A stretch of 64,000 bases of DNA from Hyphomicrobiales bacterium (GTDB lineage: Bacteria > Pseudomonadota > Alphaproteobacteria > Rhizobiales > JAJFHC01). Where the stretch lies: NCBI GenBank assembly GCA_021775835.1, contig JAJFHC010000053.1:1-64000 (forward strand), given 5' to 3'. The number at the start of each line of letters is the position of its first letter. The first letter of the stretch is position 1. Below are positions 1 through 9,039 of the stretch, one piece after another. Both the position numbers and the translations under genes were made by a program. Under the pieces are notes generated by a model. That model ran no database searches, was not told the origin of the DNA, and worked only from the letters and a program-made list of their open reading frames with translations.

Positions 1-138
1 AAGGCGATCAATTTCGACAATGCTCAGATTGCAGCAGCGTCCCTGCTGGTTGACGTCGACGGTATGTCGACAGAAGACGCGGCAGTTAAGTGGATTGCTG
101 ACAATCAGGCCCTGATTGCCAAATGGAAGGGCATGTAG
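1..138 (+). CDS. tmoX: TMAO/betaine ABC substrate-binding protein, C-terminal end
   Basis: Only the last 45 codons are in the window; the gene starts before base 1 and ends at TAG 136-138. The visible tail (…WIADNQALIAKWKGM) is the usual C-terminus of periplasmic OpuAC-type binding proteins for quaternary amines. It precedes a ProV-type ATPase, a double permease and trimethylamine monooxygenase, which is the gene set of the TMAO transporter TmoXWV known in marine bacteria. The specific name is therefore an inference from context; the family (betaine-type binding protein) is the firmer claim. A strong hairpin follows, so this gene may be expressed above its partners. Confidence 0.7.
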   Translation, partial: KAINFDNAQIAAASLLVDVDGMSTEDAAVKWIADNQALIAKWKGM

Positions 139-171
139 GATCCTCTGCAGTTATGTAAGAACGACTTAGAC

Positions 172-208
172 AGAACCGGGCATTGTGGGAAAAGCAATGC
201 CCGGTTCT
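172..208 (+). terminator. Strong intra-operon hairpin terminator
   Basis: A perfect 14-bp stem (172-185 with 195-208) encloses a 9-base loop and runs into TTTTGTTT. It lies between the binding-protein gene and the ATPase gene. Partial termination here would make more binding protein than membrane components, a common pattern for ABC importers. Confidence 0.85.
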
Positions 209-280
209 TTTGTTTCATGGCCCAATCGGTCATGATGTCGGGGCAGACACCAATTATTCGTGTCAAGTTAGGGGAGTTTC

Positions 281-1312
281 ATGGGCGAAAACGTTCAGGT
301 CGAATGCCGTAATATATGGAAGGTGTTCGGAGCTGATCCGGCTGGCTTCATGCAGCGCCACAATGGCTCGCCCAATGAGGAAGCCTTTGCCGGTGAGGGG
401 TACATCGGTGCCGTGCGCGATGTTTCCTTCGATGTTCATCAGGGTGAAATACTGATCATCATGGGGCTGTCCGGATCGGGCAAATCCACAGTCATTCGGT
501 GTCTCACGCGATTGAATGATCCAACCACGGGCACGATCAAGTTTGAAGGCCAGGACCTTCTCGCCGCTGACGACAAGGAGATGATCGAGATCAGGCGTCA
601 CAAGATGGGCATGGTTTTCCAGAATTTTGGACTGCTGCCGCATCGTGATGTTCTGTCCAATGTGGCCTTTCCGCTGGAAGTTCAGGGCCTTGACAAAGCT
701 GCCCGGGAAAAACGGGCAGTTGAGATGATTGAACTGGTCGGACTGGGCGGGCGCGAGAGTTATTTCCCAAGGGAACTATCTGGCGGGCAGCAGCAACGTG
801 TGGGGATCGCGCGCTCGCTCGCGGTTGAACCTGACGTCTGGTTTCTCGACGAACCGTTCTCGGCTCTGGATCCCCTGATCCGAGCCGAAATGCAGGACGA
901 ATTCATCCGCCTGCAGAGAATGCTCTCGAAAACCATCGTGTTCATTACACATGATTTCGAAGAGGCGACGAAACTTGCGGACCGGATCGGGATTATGAAG
1001 GGTGGTGAGCTGGTCCAGCTTTCGACACCGGAGGAAATGGTTCTCAATCCTGCCAATGATTATGTCGCGGAGTTTGCCCGCAACGCACCGCGTGATCGCA
1101 TCGTCTCGGTCAAAGCCATTATGGAGACGGATGGTGACGGCAGTCCAAAGACCGATCAGGCCGTACCGGGGGCTGCCAAGATTGGCGACGTTGCCGAACA
1201 GGTCTTGAATTCTGACCAGCCGGTACCGGTGTTCGACGATGACAATAAAATTGTCGGTTCGATTTCCCGCAAGCGCATGTCCAAAGCCCTGTTCGGAAGG
1301 GACGGTGTATGA
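281..1312 (+). CDS. tmoV: TMAO/betaine-type ABC transporter ATPase (ProV/TmoV family)
   Basis: A 343-residue cytoplasmic ATPase that would power uptake of a quaternary amine or TMAO. Visible motifs are Walker A GLSGSGKST (62-70), signature LSGGQ (166-170), Walker B VWFLDE (186-191) and the H-loop His224. The N-terminus carries the ProV-type extension (VECRNIWKVFG). The C-terminus keeps only a short piece resembling a CBS domain (VPVFDDDNKIVGSISRK), so the tail is shorter than in E. coli ProV of about 400 residues. An AGGGGAG ribosome site at 270-276 supports the ATG. Its stop overlaps the permease start (ATGA, 1309-1312), implying coupled translation. The neighbouring tmm makes TMAO the likeliest substrate, but betaine transport cannot be excluded. 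Confidence 0.85.
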   Translation: MGENVQVECRNIWKVFGADPAGFMQRHNGSPNEEAFAGEGYIGAVRDVSFDVHQGEILIIMGLSGSGKSTVIRCLTRLNDPTTGTIKFEGQDLLAADDKEMIEIRRHKMGMVFQNFGLLPHRDVLSNVAFPLEVQGLDKAAREKRAVEMIELVGLGGRESYFPRELSGGQQQRVGIARSLAVEPDVWFLDEPFSALDPLIRAEMQDEFIRLQRMLSKTIVFITHDFEEATKLADRIGIMKGGELVQLSTPEEMVLNPANDYVAEFARNAPRDRIVSVKAIMETDGDGSPKTDQAVPGAAKIGDVAEQVLNSDQPVPVFDDDNKIVGSISRKRMSKALFGRDGV

Positions 1313-3561
1313 GCTTAGCGGACACATCCACAACGTCGCAAGGTTCGGAACGGAGCCTTTATCAAAGGCATACCCTGGTCTTCCATGTGGTTGCCGCCAT
1401 GGTTCTGACTCTGCTGTTGTCGTTGATCTGGGACGGCGCGAAAACCTGGCCTAACGAACTGATTGTTCCAATCAAGCGCTGGATAACTGAATTTTTCGTG
1501 TGGATGGACAAACGTGCCACGTTTGGTCTTTTCACGGTCAAGGATGTTACGCGGACAATCGCGTGGTTGCTGAAACAACCGCTAGTTTGGTCTGAATTTC
1601 TACTTTGGAAAGGGGCGAAGCCGCCTGCCTTTCTACCGGTTTTCTGGATCATGTTTACAACCGTGATCGGCATTGCTGCTTACAAACTGCGCGGCGGCCG
1701 GGTGGCGGCATATTGCGCGCTTGGTGTTCTGGCGGTCGTCATCGTCGATTCACTGCCGTTTATCCTCCTGAATTATAGCAAGGCGTTGAAGACCGAGCCA
1801 TGGATGGCAGCGGAAGCCTTCGTGGGTATTTCGCAAGCGCCGGCCTATCTGTTTGAATCGCTGTTTTCGTCTCCAAAGCTCAGACCAATACCCTGGGTTG
1901 CCGTGGTGATCGGTTTCGGCATTTTCGGTCATTGGGTGGGGGGCTGGCGATTGTCGCTGCTTGTCGCCGTGTGCATGGGGTATCTGGCCTTTACCGGGCT
2001 TTGGCGCGAGTCGATGAAGACGTTTTCGCTGGTTGTGGTCGCTGTACCGTTTTCCGCGTTGCTCGGGTTGTGGCTTGGGGTCTGGGTTACGCGGTCACAG
2101 AGGGCGGCCCGCATCATCACGCCGATGTTCGACCTCATGCAAGCGACGCCCCATCTGGCGTACCTTGTGCCGGTCGTTGTTATGTTCGGTGCCGGTCAGG
2201 TGCCGGCGCTGATTGCGACCATGATATTTGCCATGCCGCCGATGGCGCGGTGCACGATCCTGGCAATCCAGACCGTCCCGAGTGACATCGTCGAATCCGG
2301 ACGGATGAGCGGTTGTACGCCGCGTCAACTGCTCTGGAAAGTGCAACTTCCAGCGTCACAGAAGACCCTACTGCTCGGGCTCAATCAGGTCATCATGCAA
2401 ACCTTGGCGATGGTGGTGATCTGTTCTTTGGTGGGCGCCCAGGGGCTTGGTCACAAACTTCTGTTTTCCCTTCAGCAACTGAAACTCGGCTTTGCCACCA
2501 TGCAGGGTGTTGCCATCGTTCTGATGGCGGTCGTCCTTGATCAGTTGACGCAGGCCTATGCCAATCGGTCTACGTCGTATGGGCACCGGGTCGATGATGG
2601 TGTTTTTCGCCGTCACCTTCACCTCACGTTGTTTTTTGGTGTGTTCTTCGTTTCAGTTGTTGCGTCATTCTACATGCGCGACGCGTCAATTCTGTCCAAG
2701 AAGTTTCTGCTGATCACCAGCAGGGACGCGTTGGAGTTCGACAAGGTCATCAAGTCGGTTACGTTTTTTCTGATCGACTACATCAGACCCGTCAGGGATT
2801 TCCTGACCGTCAATGTGCTGATCCCGTTCCGGGATTTTTATCACTCCCTGCCGTGGTCCCTGGTCGTGGCGGTCATCGCTGTTATCAGCCACCGGCTTGG
2901 TGGTTGGGCACTGACGGCATTGACGGTTAGCCTGATGCTGTTCGTGATCCTGATGGTTGGAAACTGGGAACTGGCGACGACAACGTTCTATTTCGTGTCA
3001 TCCGCGCTGGTCTGGTGCGTGGCGATCGGTGTTCCGATGGGAATCTGGGCGGCAAAGTCGGAGCCTGTTGCGAAAATCGTCATGTATATGTGCGATATCC
3101 TTCAGACCTTTCCATCGTTCATCTACCTGGTACCGGCGATCATGTTGTTCCGGGTCGGCGAATTGGCGATCATTTTTGCAATAGTGCCCTACGCGACAGT
3201 GCCGGCTATTCGCTACACCTATCTTGGCCTGAAGCGTATTCCGGATGTCACAATCGAAGCGACACGCATGGCAGGCGCCACTCCGCTTCAACGGTTGTGG
3301 AAAGTCGAATTACCGATAGCGCTTCCCGAAATCATGCTCGGTGTCAATCAGACCATCATGATGGCCCTGGCAATGACCGCGATTACGGCGCTGATCGGCG
3401 GACAGGATCTGGGGCAGGAAATTTACCGGGCTTTGCCGACCAGTGATGCCGGCCGCGGCGTCATGGCCGGCCTTGGTATCGCATCACTCGGCATTATCGG
3501 TGACCGCCTGATCAGTGCATGGGCAGGCCAGCGTAAAAAAGATCTCGGATTGACTGATTAA
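1309..3561 (+). CDS. tmoW: Tandem-fused ProW-type ABC permease (TmoW-like)
   Basis: A 750-residue inner-membrane protein that contains two complete binding-protein-dependent permease domains in one chain. Each half has its own ATPase-contact (EAA) loop: ESGRMSGCTPRQLLWKVQLP near residue 327 and EATRMAGATPLQRLWKVELP near residue 650. Each loop is followed by the conserved L(I/V)G(A/G)Q.LG stretch. ProW is normally a half-size subunit that dimerises, so this fusion supplies both membrane halves. Many hydrophobic segments occur throughout. It overlaps the ATPase gene by four bases and lies 25 bases before tmm. Substrate assignment to TMAO rests on that neighbour. Confidence 0.82.
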   Translation: MSLADTSTTSQGSERSLYQRHTLVFHVVAAMVLTLLLSLIWDGAKTWPNELIVPIKRWITEFFVWMDKRATFGLFTVKDVTRTIAWLLKQPLVWSEFLLWKGAKPPAFLPVFWIMFTTVIGIAAYKLRGGRVAAYCALGVLAVVIVDSLPFILLNYSKALKTEPWMAAEAFVGISQAPAYLFESLFSSPKLRPIPWVAVVIGFGIFGHWVGGWRLSLLVAVCMGYLAFTGLWRESMKTFSLVVVAVPFSALLGLWLGVWVTRSQRAARIITPMFDLMQATPHLAYLVPVVVMFGAGQVPALIATMIFAMPPMARCTILAIQTVPSDIVESGRMSGCTPRQLLWKVQLPASQKTLLLGLNQVIMQTLAMVVICSLVGAQGLGHKLLFSLQQLKLGFATMQGVAIVLMAVVLDQLTQAYANRSTSYGHRVDDGVFRRHLHLTLFFGVFFVSVVASFYMRDASILSKKFLLITSRDALEFDKVIKSVTFFLIDYIRPVRDFLTVNVLIPFRDFYHSLPWSLVVAVIAVISHRLGGWALTALTVSLMLFVILMVGNWELATTTFYFVSSALVWCVAIGVPMGIWAAKSEPVAKIVMYMCDILQTFPSFIYLVPAIMLFRVGELAIIFAIVPYATVPAIRYTYLGLKRIPDVTIEATRMAGATPLQRLWKVELPIALPEIMLGVNQTIMMALAMTAITALIGGQDLGQEIYRALPTSDAGRGVMAGLGIASLGIIGDRLISAWAGQRKKDLGLTD

Positions 3562-3586
3562 TTCTTACTAGACGGAGGAAACTGAA

Positions 3587-4927
3587 GTGACAGAAAGAGT
3601 GGCAATCATTGGCGCTGGACCATCGGGACTTGCGCAACTGCGTGCGTTTCAATCGGCGGCGGCCAAGGGAGAAGACATCCCGGAGATCGTCTGCTTTGAG
3701 AAACAGGACGATTGGGGCGGCTTGTGGAACTACACCTGGCGCACGGGTCTTGATGAATACGGCGAGCCTGTTCATGGCAGCATGTATCGTTATCTGTGGT
3801 CGAATGGACCCAAGGAAGGTCTAGAGTTTGCCGATTATACGTTCACCGAACATTTTGGCAGAACGATCGCTTCCTATCCTCCACGGGAAGTGCTGTTCGA
3901 CTATATCAAGGGCCGCGTAGAGAAGGCCGGTGTGCGCGACTGGATCAAATTCCGGACGCCTGTGAGGTGGGTCGAGCACCTAGAAGACAGTGGCAAGTTC
4001 CGTGTCCTGGCGCATGATCTGGTGGTGGATGAAGAAATTTCTGAAGAGTTTGATCATGTTGTGGTGGCATCCGGCCATTTTTCGACCCCCAACGTGCCGC
4101 AGTTCGAGGGATTTGAAACCTTCAATGGGCGTATTTTGCATGCTCACGATTTTCGCGATGCCCTGGAGTTCAAGGACAAGAATATCCTCCTGATCGGCAC
4201 CAGCTATTCGGCGGAAGACATCGGATCGCAATGCTGGAAATACGGCTGCAAGTCCGTGACGGTCAGCCACCGAACAGCGCCGATGGGTTACAACTGGCCC
4301 GATAACTGGAAAGAGGTGCCGCTGCTGCAGAAAGTCGAAAAGAACACAGCGTACTTCAAAGACGGAACCACAGCCGAAGTCGACGCGATCATCTTGTGTA
4401 CCGGTTACATGCACCACTTCCCGTTCATGGCGCATAATCTCCGGTTGCAGACGGCTAACCGTCTGGCCTCGGCCGATTTGTATAAGGGTGTGGTCTGGGC
4501 ACACAACCCGAAGGTTCATTACCTCGGCATGCAGGATCAGTGGTACACGTTCAATATGTTCGATGCCCAGGCGTGGTATGCCCGTGACGTCATGCTGGGC
4601 AAGATCAGTACCCCCTCGACGGCCGACATGCTGGCCGACGTGAATGCGCGTGTGGCCGCAGAAGATGCCCTTGAGGACGATTACGGCTGCATCAAGTACC
4701 AGGGTGACTATGTCCGGGAACTGATTGCCGAGACCGACTATCCAAGTTTCAACGTCGATGCATCCGATGAGGCCTTCTATCAGTGGAAGGGGCACAAGAA
4801 AGCCAACATCATGACCTTCCGCGACAATGGATACGTGTCGCCGATGACCGGTGATACGGCGCCACCCCACCACACGAAATGGGTCGATGCTCTTGATGAT
4901 TCCATGAAGTCCTACCTTCAGACCTGA
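3587..4927 (+). CDS. tmm: Trimethylamine monooxygenase (bacterial FMO)
   Basis: A flavin- and NADPH-dependent enzyme that oxidises trimethylamine to TMAO in the cytoplasm. It has 446 residues, the normal length for bacterial Tmm. Motifs are the FAD site GAGPSG (9-14), the FMO fingerprint [11 protein letters not shown] (179-189) and the NADPH site GTSYSA (204-209). Tyr207 and Trp319 (in [12 protein letters not shown]) coincide with residues I recall as active-site residues of the Roseovarius enzyme. The start is GTG, with GGAGGA at 3574-3579. Position directly after a betaine/TMAO-type ABC transporter and convergent with tdm fits the known TMA to TMAO to DMA route. The enzyme can also act on DMS or other methylated substrates in some bacteria. 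Confidence 0.93.
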   Translation: MTERVAIIGAGPSGLAQLRAFQSAAAKGEDIPEIVCFEKQDDWGGLWNYTWRTGLDEYGEPVHGSMYRYLWSNGPKEGLEFADYTFTEHFGRTIASYPPREVLFDYIKGRVEKAGVRDWIKFRTPVRWVEHLEDSGKFRVLAHDLVVDEEISEEFDHVVVASGHFSTPNVPQFEGFETFNGRILHAHDFRDALEFKDKNILLIGTSYSAEDIGSQCWKYGCKSVTVSHRTAPMGYNWPDNWKEVPLLQKVEKNTAYFKDGTTAEVDAIILCTGYMHHFPFMAHNLRLQTANRLASADLYKGVVWAHNPKVHYLGMQDQWYTFNMFDAQAWYARDVMLGKISTPSTADMLADVNARVAAEDALEDDYGCIKYQGDYVRELIAETDYPSFNVDASDEAFYQWKGHKKANIMTFRDNGYVSPMTGDTAPPHHTKWVDALDDSMKSYLQT

Positions 4928-4931
4928 CGCA

Positions 4932-5723
4932 GTGATGGGCCGTGCCGGACAAATTCAACTTTGGCATAGGCATGGCCCACATTGGATTTGTCCACTGAAG
5001 AAAGTTACCGGATTGCTTCTTTGCATTTTGGCGGTGTTCAGTTTCAACACATCGCTTCCGGCTGCGGCACAAGATGTCGACATCGAGATCGTTCTGGCAG
5101 TCGATGCGTCGGGCAGTATCAACTCCTCTGAGTACGCCCTGCAGATGGCGGGCTATGCAGCGGCGTTCCGCGACCCGTCCATCCAAGCTGCGATCACGTC
5201 CGGTCCGATCGGCAGGATTGCCGTCGCCATGGTCCTGTGGTCGGATGCCGCGTTTCCGAAACACCCGACGGACTGGCATGTGCTGGACTCACCCCAATCC
5301 GCTGCACAATTCGCCACTGAAGTGGAAACCTTCCACAAGCACAACGGCCGCAAGTTCGGTATTGGCGGTGGTGGCACGGGCATCGGCGACGGGGTTCGAT
5401 TTGCTGTCGAGATGATGCAGTCAAACCGGCATTCCGGTGCGCGCAAAGTCATCGACGTCTCCGGGGACGGCATTGAAACAAACCCATGGTTCCGGGATGC
5501 CATGACACTTCCGGATGCGCGGACGCTTGCCGCCCGGTCAGGTATCATTATCAATGGGCTGGCAATCCTGACAGATTTTCCGAAACTCGATGAGTGGTAT
5601 CGGGATCACGTCATCTCGGGACCTGGGAGTTTTGTCGTAAAAGCAAATAATTTCAATGCTTTTGGAGATTCAATTCGCCAAAAACTTCAACGGGAGTTCA
5701 GCCAGCAGATCGCCCGGAACTGA
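4932..5723 (+). CDS. Secreted DUF1194 (von Willebrand A-like) protein
   Basis: A 263-residue protein with a hydrophobic signal segment (GLLLCILAVFSF) ending near AAAQ, followed by a VWA-like fold. The metal-site motif DASGSIN comes early in the mature part and SGDGIETN later, as in the DUF1194 family. The family function is not known; VWA domains usually mediate metal-dependent protein contact. The ATG lies only 4 bases after the tmm stop, so it is probably co-transcribed with the TMA genes. The segment before the signal peptide is unusually long (about 20 residues), so the true start may be a non-ATG codon further in. Its presence between tmm and tdm is unexplained. Confidence 0.75.
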   Translation: MMGRAGQIQLWHRHGPHWICPLKKVTGLLLCILAVFSFNTSLPAAAQDVDIEIVLAVDASGSINSSEYALQMAGYAAAFRDPSIQAAITSGPIGRIAVAMVLWSDAAFPKHPTDWHVLDSPQSAAQFATEVETFHKHNGRKFGIGGGGTGIGDGVRFAVEMMQSNRHSGARKVIDVSGDGIETNPWFRDAMTLPDARTLAARSGIIINGLAILTDFPKLDEWYRDHVISGPGSFVVKANNFNAFGDSIRQKLQREFSQQIARN

Positions 5724-5745
5724 TCGAACACTTTGAGAAGCTGAT

Positions 5746-8118
5746 TCAGCTGCGCGGTTTGGTCTTTTTCGGATCGTAATGGGGAAACCCCACCACGGTT
5801 GCCGGCAGCCGCTTTTGCTGGCCGTCGAGTTTGCCGACTTCCACCTTGGTTCCGATTTCCGAATGAACCACGTCTACACGGGCAAGGGCGATGTTCTTCT
5901 TGAGAACCGGGGACCGCACGCCGCTGGTAACTTCGCCAATCTGGGCGCGACCGACACGAATGCAGTCGCCATTGCCGACGGTGTCCTGAGAGTCAATTTC
6001 CAATCCGACGAGTTTCTTCTGAGGATGGGCTTTGCGTTCGATCAGGGCAGCTTTGCCGATAAAGTCGTCGTCCTTGCTCTTGAGTGGGACGGTGAAACCG
6101 ATGCCGGCCTCGAAGGGGTCGGTCTGGTCGTTGAATTCGTAGTCGGCAAATATCAGGCCGGCTTCGATTCGGATCATGTCCAGAGCTTCCAGGCCGAGCG
6201 GTTTGAGGCCGTGTTTCTGACCGGCATCCCAGACAGCGTCGAAAACGGCCGCCCCGTCCTTTGGATGACAGAAGACTTCGTAGCCCAGTTCGCCACTGTA
6301 ACCGGTACGCGAGACCACAACCGGCAGGCCGTCGAAGGTGTGCAGACGGGCCGGCGTGAAACGGAACCAGTCAAGCTCCTCGAGGGTGGGGCGATTGGGC
6401 GATGTCCAGATGATCTCCTTGAGAAGGGCGCGGCTGTTCGGTCCCTGCACGGCGAGGTTATGCAACTGGTCGGTCGACGATCTCACCCATGCCTTCAACC
6501 CAAGTTCAGCGGCCTTTTCACGAAGCCAGATGCCGGAGATGTCGTTGCCGCCAACCCAGCGGAAGTTGTCTTGGTCGAGGCGGAAAACAGTTCCGTCATC
6601 GATCATGCCGCCGTGCTCGTAGCACATCGCCGTGTAGACGACCTGGCCCGGTGACAATTTACGGATGTTGCGGGTCACGCAGTACTGAAGCAGGGCTTCG
6701 GCGTCGGGACCGGTGACCTCGAACTTGCGCAGCGGCGACAGATCCATCACCACGGCCTTTTCCCGTGCCGCCCAGTATTCTTCGATGGGGCCATCATTGT
6801 TGAATCGGTTGGGAAGCCAGTAGCCGTTGTATTCCGTGAAATCGCGGGTCAGCTGGGAGAAACTGCCATGAAACGCTGTCTCTTTGGTCAGTTCAGGTGT
6901 TGCATCGGGTGTCATTCTGAAGGCCGTCGCTCTTTTGAAATCTTCATTGGCATGGTAGGTGCGCACGTGAATATCTGTAGGGTTCCAGCCATTGGCGGCA
7001 TCGATATCGCAAGGGCAGGCGGATGCCACACAGGCAAGATCGGTGAGGGCGCGCATCAGGACGTAGTCACCGGGGCGAGACCAGGGTTCGTCGAAATAGA
7101 TCTGGTTCTGGTCGTCCACATTGGTGTTGTAGAAGTAGTTTATCGCTTCCCAGCCCTTTCGGCTGGCAATCCCGTGTGGATCAAGGACCGTGTTGAAGTT
7201 GTCCGAACAGTTGACGTGGCCCGGATACCCCATGTCATCGTAATAACGGGAATTGCATGCGGTCATGAAAACGTCATGGCGCCCACAGGTGTCCTGAATG
7301 ATTTCGACCAAAGGATCCATATCCCGGTCGAATGCCTTTGAGGGTAGGCCCGGTTTTGGATTGGCAAGCCCAAGCAGACTCCGCGTAATCGTTGCATCCA
7401 GCGCCACCTCCCGACCCTGATCGAGTTTGGAAACGGCAAAGGCCTGAAAGTCCGAACATTGGCGCCCGGCAACATCGATGATCTGAATGTACTCGCCCGA
7501 TTTGACGGTGAAGGTTTCAGCCGTTGCGGTGTGGACCCGGAGTTCGAGGACCGGATCAGCCAAAGGTTCCGGTAACGGCCATTCACCGGGCTTGCGCACG
7601 CGGGTGCGCCTGATGAACAGTTCGATCGGTGTTGTCGTGTTCTGTTGTTCGCAATCCATTGGGGCGCCGGGGGCGCACACGATCAGCAGACCGTTTTCGA
7701 GAACGGAAAGCTTCTCCTTGTGCCCGGCATTGGAGTCGATACCGAAGAGTTCTATTGCCCGTGCATTGGAGATATCGACATTACGCCGTCTTAGCGACGC
7801 GTGAGCCCGCTTTGCGCTGGCGTTGTTTGCGTTCAGAATTTGCTTGAAACCCGAAGCGTCGCCGTCAGATTTACGGTCTAGAACGCTAGCGTCCATCCGG
7901 CCTGACCTGTCCGCGGTGATGATTTCGCAGGGCTGCAGGCCTTCCTTGTCGATGGCCGTGACGATGTCGCCTTGCTCCACTTCCACGATAAGAGACCCGC
8001 CACCGGCCACAACGTAGCGTTCCGTGTCATCGGGCAGTGCCAGAACACCGGGCCGGTAGATGAGGGATGGCGAAGGCGGTTTGTCGATTGCGCCAAAGAT
8101 GCCGGTGTTTTCGTCCAT
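5746..8118 (-). CDS. tdm: TMAO demethylase (DUF1989 + GcvT fusion)
   Basis: Cleaves TMAO to dimethylamine and formaldehyde; the C-terminal folate domain captures the one-carbon unit as methylene-tetrahydrofolate. The N-terminal part (about residues 190-390) is DUF1989, with cysteines and histidines (DTCGRHD, HVNCSDN, SACPCD) suited to the zinc site known for this family. The C-terminal part (about 420-790) is GcvT-like (VQGPNS, SRTGYSGELGYEVF, RIEAGL). The size, about 790 residues, matches known Tdm. I prefer the ATG at 8118; an in-frame TTG at 8163 would add 15 residues but has no visible ribosome site. It is convergent with the tmo-tmm operon, and the pair gives a complete TMA to DMA route. 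Confidence 0.92.
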   Translation of the reverse strand: MDENTGIFGAIDKPPSPSLIYRPGVLALPDDTERYVVAGGGSLIVEVEQGDIVTAIDKEGLQPCEIITADRSGRMDASVLDRKSDGDASGFKQILNANNASAKRAHASLRRRNVDISNARAIELFGIDSNAGHKEKLSVLENGLLIVCAPGAPMDCEQQNTTTPIELFIRRTRVRKPGEWPLPEPLADPVLELRVHTATAETFTVKSGEYIQIIDVAGRQCSDFQAFAVSKLDQGREVALDATITRSLLGLANPKPGLPSKAFDRDMDPLVEIIQDTCGRHDVFMTACNSRYYDDMGYPGHVNCSDNFNTVLDPHGIASRKGWEAINYFYNTNVDDQNQIYFDEPWSRPGDYVLMRALTDLACVASACPCDIDAANGWNPTDIHVRTYHANEDFKRATAFRMTPDATPELTKETAFHGSFSQLTRDFTEYNGYWLPNRFNNDGPIEEYWAAREKAVVMDLSPLRKFEVTGPDAEALLQYCVTRNIRKLSPGQVVYTAMCYEHGGMIDDGTVFRLDQDNFRWVGGNDISGIWLREKAAELGLKAWVRSSTDQLHNLAVQGPNSRALLKEIIWTSPNRPTLEELDWFRFTPARLHTFDGLPVVVSRTGYSGELGYEVFCHPKDGAAVFDAVWDAGQKHGLKPLGLEALDMIRIEAGLIFADYEFNDQTDPFEAGIGFTVPLKSKDDDFIGKAALIERKAHPQKKLVGLEIDSQDTVGNGDCIRVGRAQIGEVTSGVRSPVLKKNIALARVDVVHSEIGTKVEVGKLDGQQKRLPATVVGFPHYDPKKTKPRS

Positions 8119-8177
8119 GTGAAACCCGAGTGAAGATCCTACCGTCGCGACCCTAGCAACCAAACGGGCTCATGCAA

Positions 8178-8208
8178 ACCAATTTCTCCATATTGGTATG
8201 AAATTGGT
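8178..8208. promoter_or_regulatory. 31-bp dyad upstream of tdm, candidate operator
   Basis: Two perfect 9-bp arms, ACCAATTTC (8178-8186) and GAAATTGGT (8200-8208), have centres 22 bp apart, about two helical turns. The spacer contains a second palindrome, CCATATTGG. The stem is AT-rich with no T-run after it, so it reads as a protein-binding site rather than a terminator. It lies 60 bp before the tdm ATG. Confidence 0.5.
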
Positions 8209-8271
8209 CTGAATTCGTACGGAGCGGCTGTCCCGGTTGCCGGAATGTTGAAATGGACATCCCTGACAGGT

Positions 8272-9039
8272 TCAAGAAGACAGGTTGGGCCGTTCCATTC
8301 TGAAGCGCGTTGCCCAGTCGCGGCTTTCCTTGTCCGCCAGTTTTGCCGTTCTGGGTTCAGCAGCCGCGGCCCTGGCCGGATCGAGACCAAGGGCAGAGAG
8401 GATCATCGCCAGAACCGCCTGGGGTGCATGGGCGAGTGTCTCGTATGTGACGCTCACCGGTTCAATGCCGTGTCCGGCGAACCAGTTTATCCAGGCTGTA
8501 TCGTGTCGCTCGGAGTCTTTAACCAGATCTGAAAGGCTCCTGGCATCATAGACCGGAGCGTGCCCGGATGTGAGACGCTCACGTTCCGTGCCGTCAGGGT
8601 TGATGTGCCACAAACCGGATTGCTCGGCCCTGAGGTGGGACACAGCCTGTGCAATCTTGTCTTCACGCGACAGATGGATGTAAACCGGCGGCCCGAAGGC
8701 TGCCGCGAAACGGGCATGGTCGGTGCGGTGGCCCGGGTAGAATGTGTCGAGCCTTGCCGACAGGTCTCCAAGGCTCTCCCACATCAGCCGCAGGCCGAAG
8801 ACCTGCGTGCCGTCGGTTCCCTGTTTCAGGGTTGCAGCCAGATATGTAGAATCAAATTCTTGTTCGTTGTGCCAGGCTGCGGTCGACACACCAAAGTACT
8901 CTGCCCACTCGGCGTACGATTGACGCCGGAAGAAAGAATTCGGGCTCCCTGCCACAGCGGTTTCAGTGAGGAGGTCGCACAGAAGCGTGCTTCCGCTGCG
9001 TGGGGTTGCGCAGATTATGTATGACTTCTCGTGTTTCAT
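8272..9039 (-). CDS. Stf0-type sulfotransferase
   Basis: A 255-residue cytoplasmic protein. The N-terminal TPRSGSTLLCDLL matches the 5'-phosphosulfate loop of PAPS-dependent sulfotransferases of the Stf0 (trehalose sulfotransferase) type, and the central LMWESL and FIHLSRED-like (VYIHLSREDKIAQAVS) motifs fit the 3'-phosphate and dimer elements. It would move a sulfuryl group from PAPS to a sugar or other hydroxyl acceptor; the acceptor is unknown. The start ATG overlaps the stop of the large upstream gene (ATGA at 9036-9039), so the two are translationally coupled. tdm follows 150 bp downstream on the same strand. Confidence 0.8.
   Translation of the reverse strand: MKHEKSYIICATPRSGSTLLCDLLTETAVAGSPNSFFRRQSYAEWAEYFGVSTAAWHNEQEFDSTYLAATLKQGTDGTQVFGLRLMWESLGDLSARLDTFYPGHRTDHARFAAAFGPPVYIHLSREDKIAQAVSHLRAEQSGLWHINPDGTERERLTSGHAPVYDARSLSDLVKDSERHDTAWINWFAGHGIEPVSVTYETLAHAPQAVLAMILSALGLDPARAAAAEPRTAKLADKESRDWATRFRMERPNLSS

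Noticed and set aside
3980..4873. 297-codon open frame opposite tmm
   Set aside because: It is contained within tmm, whose motifs and length are complete.
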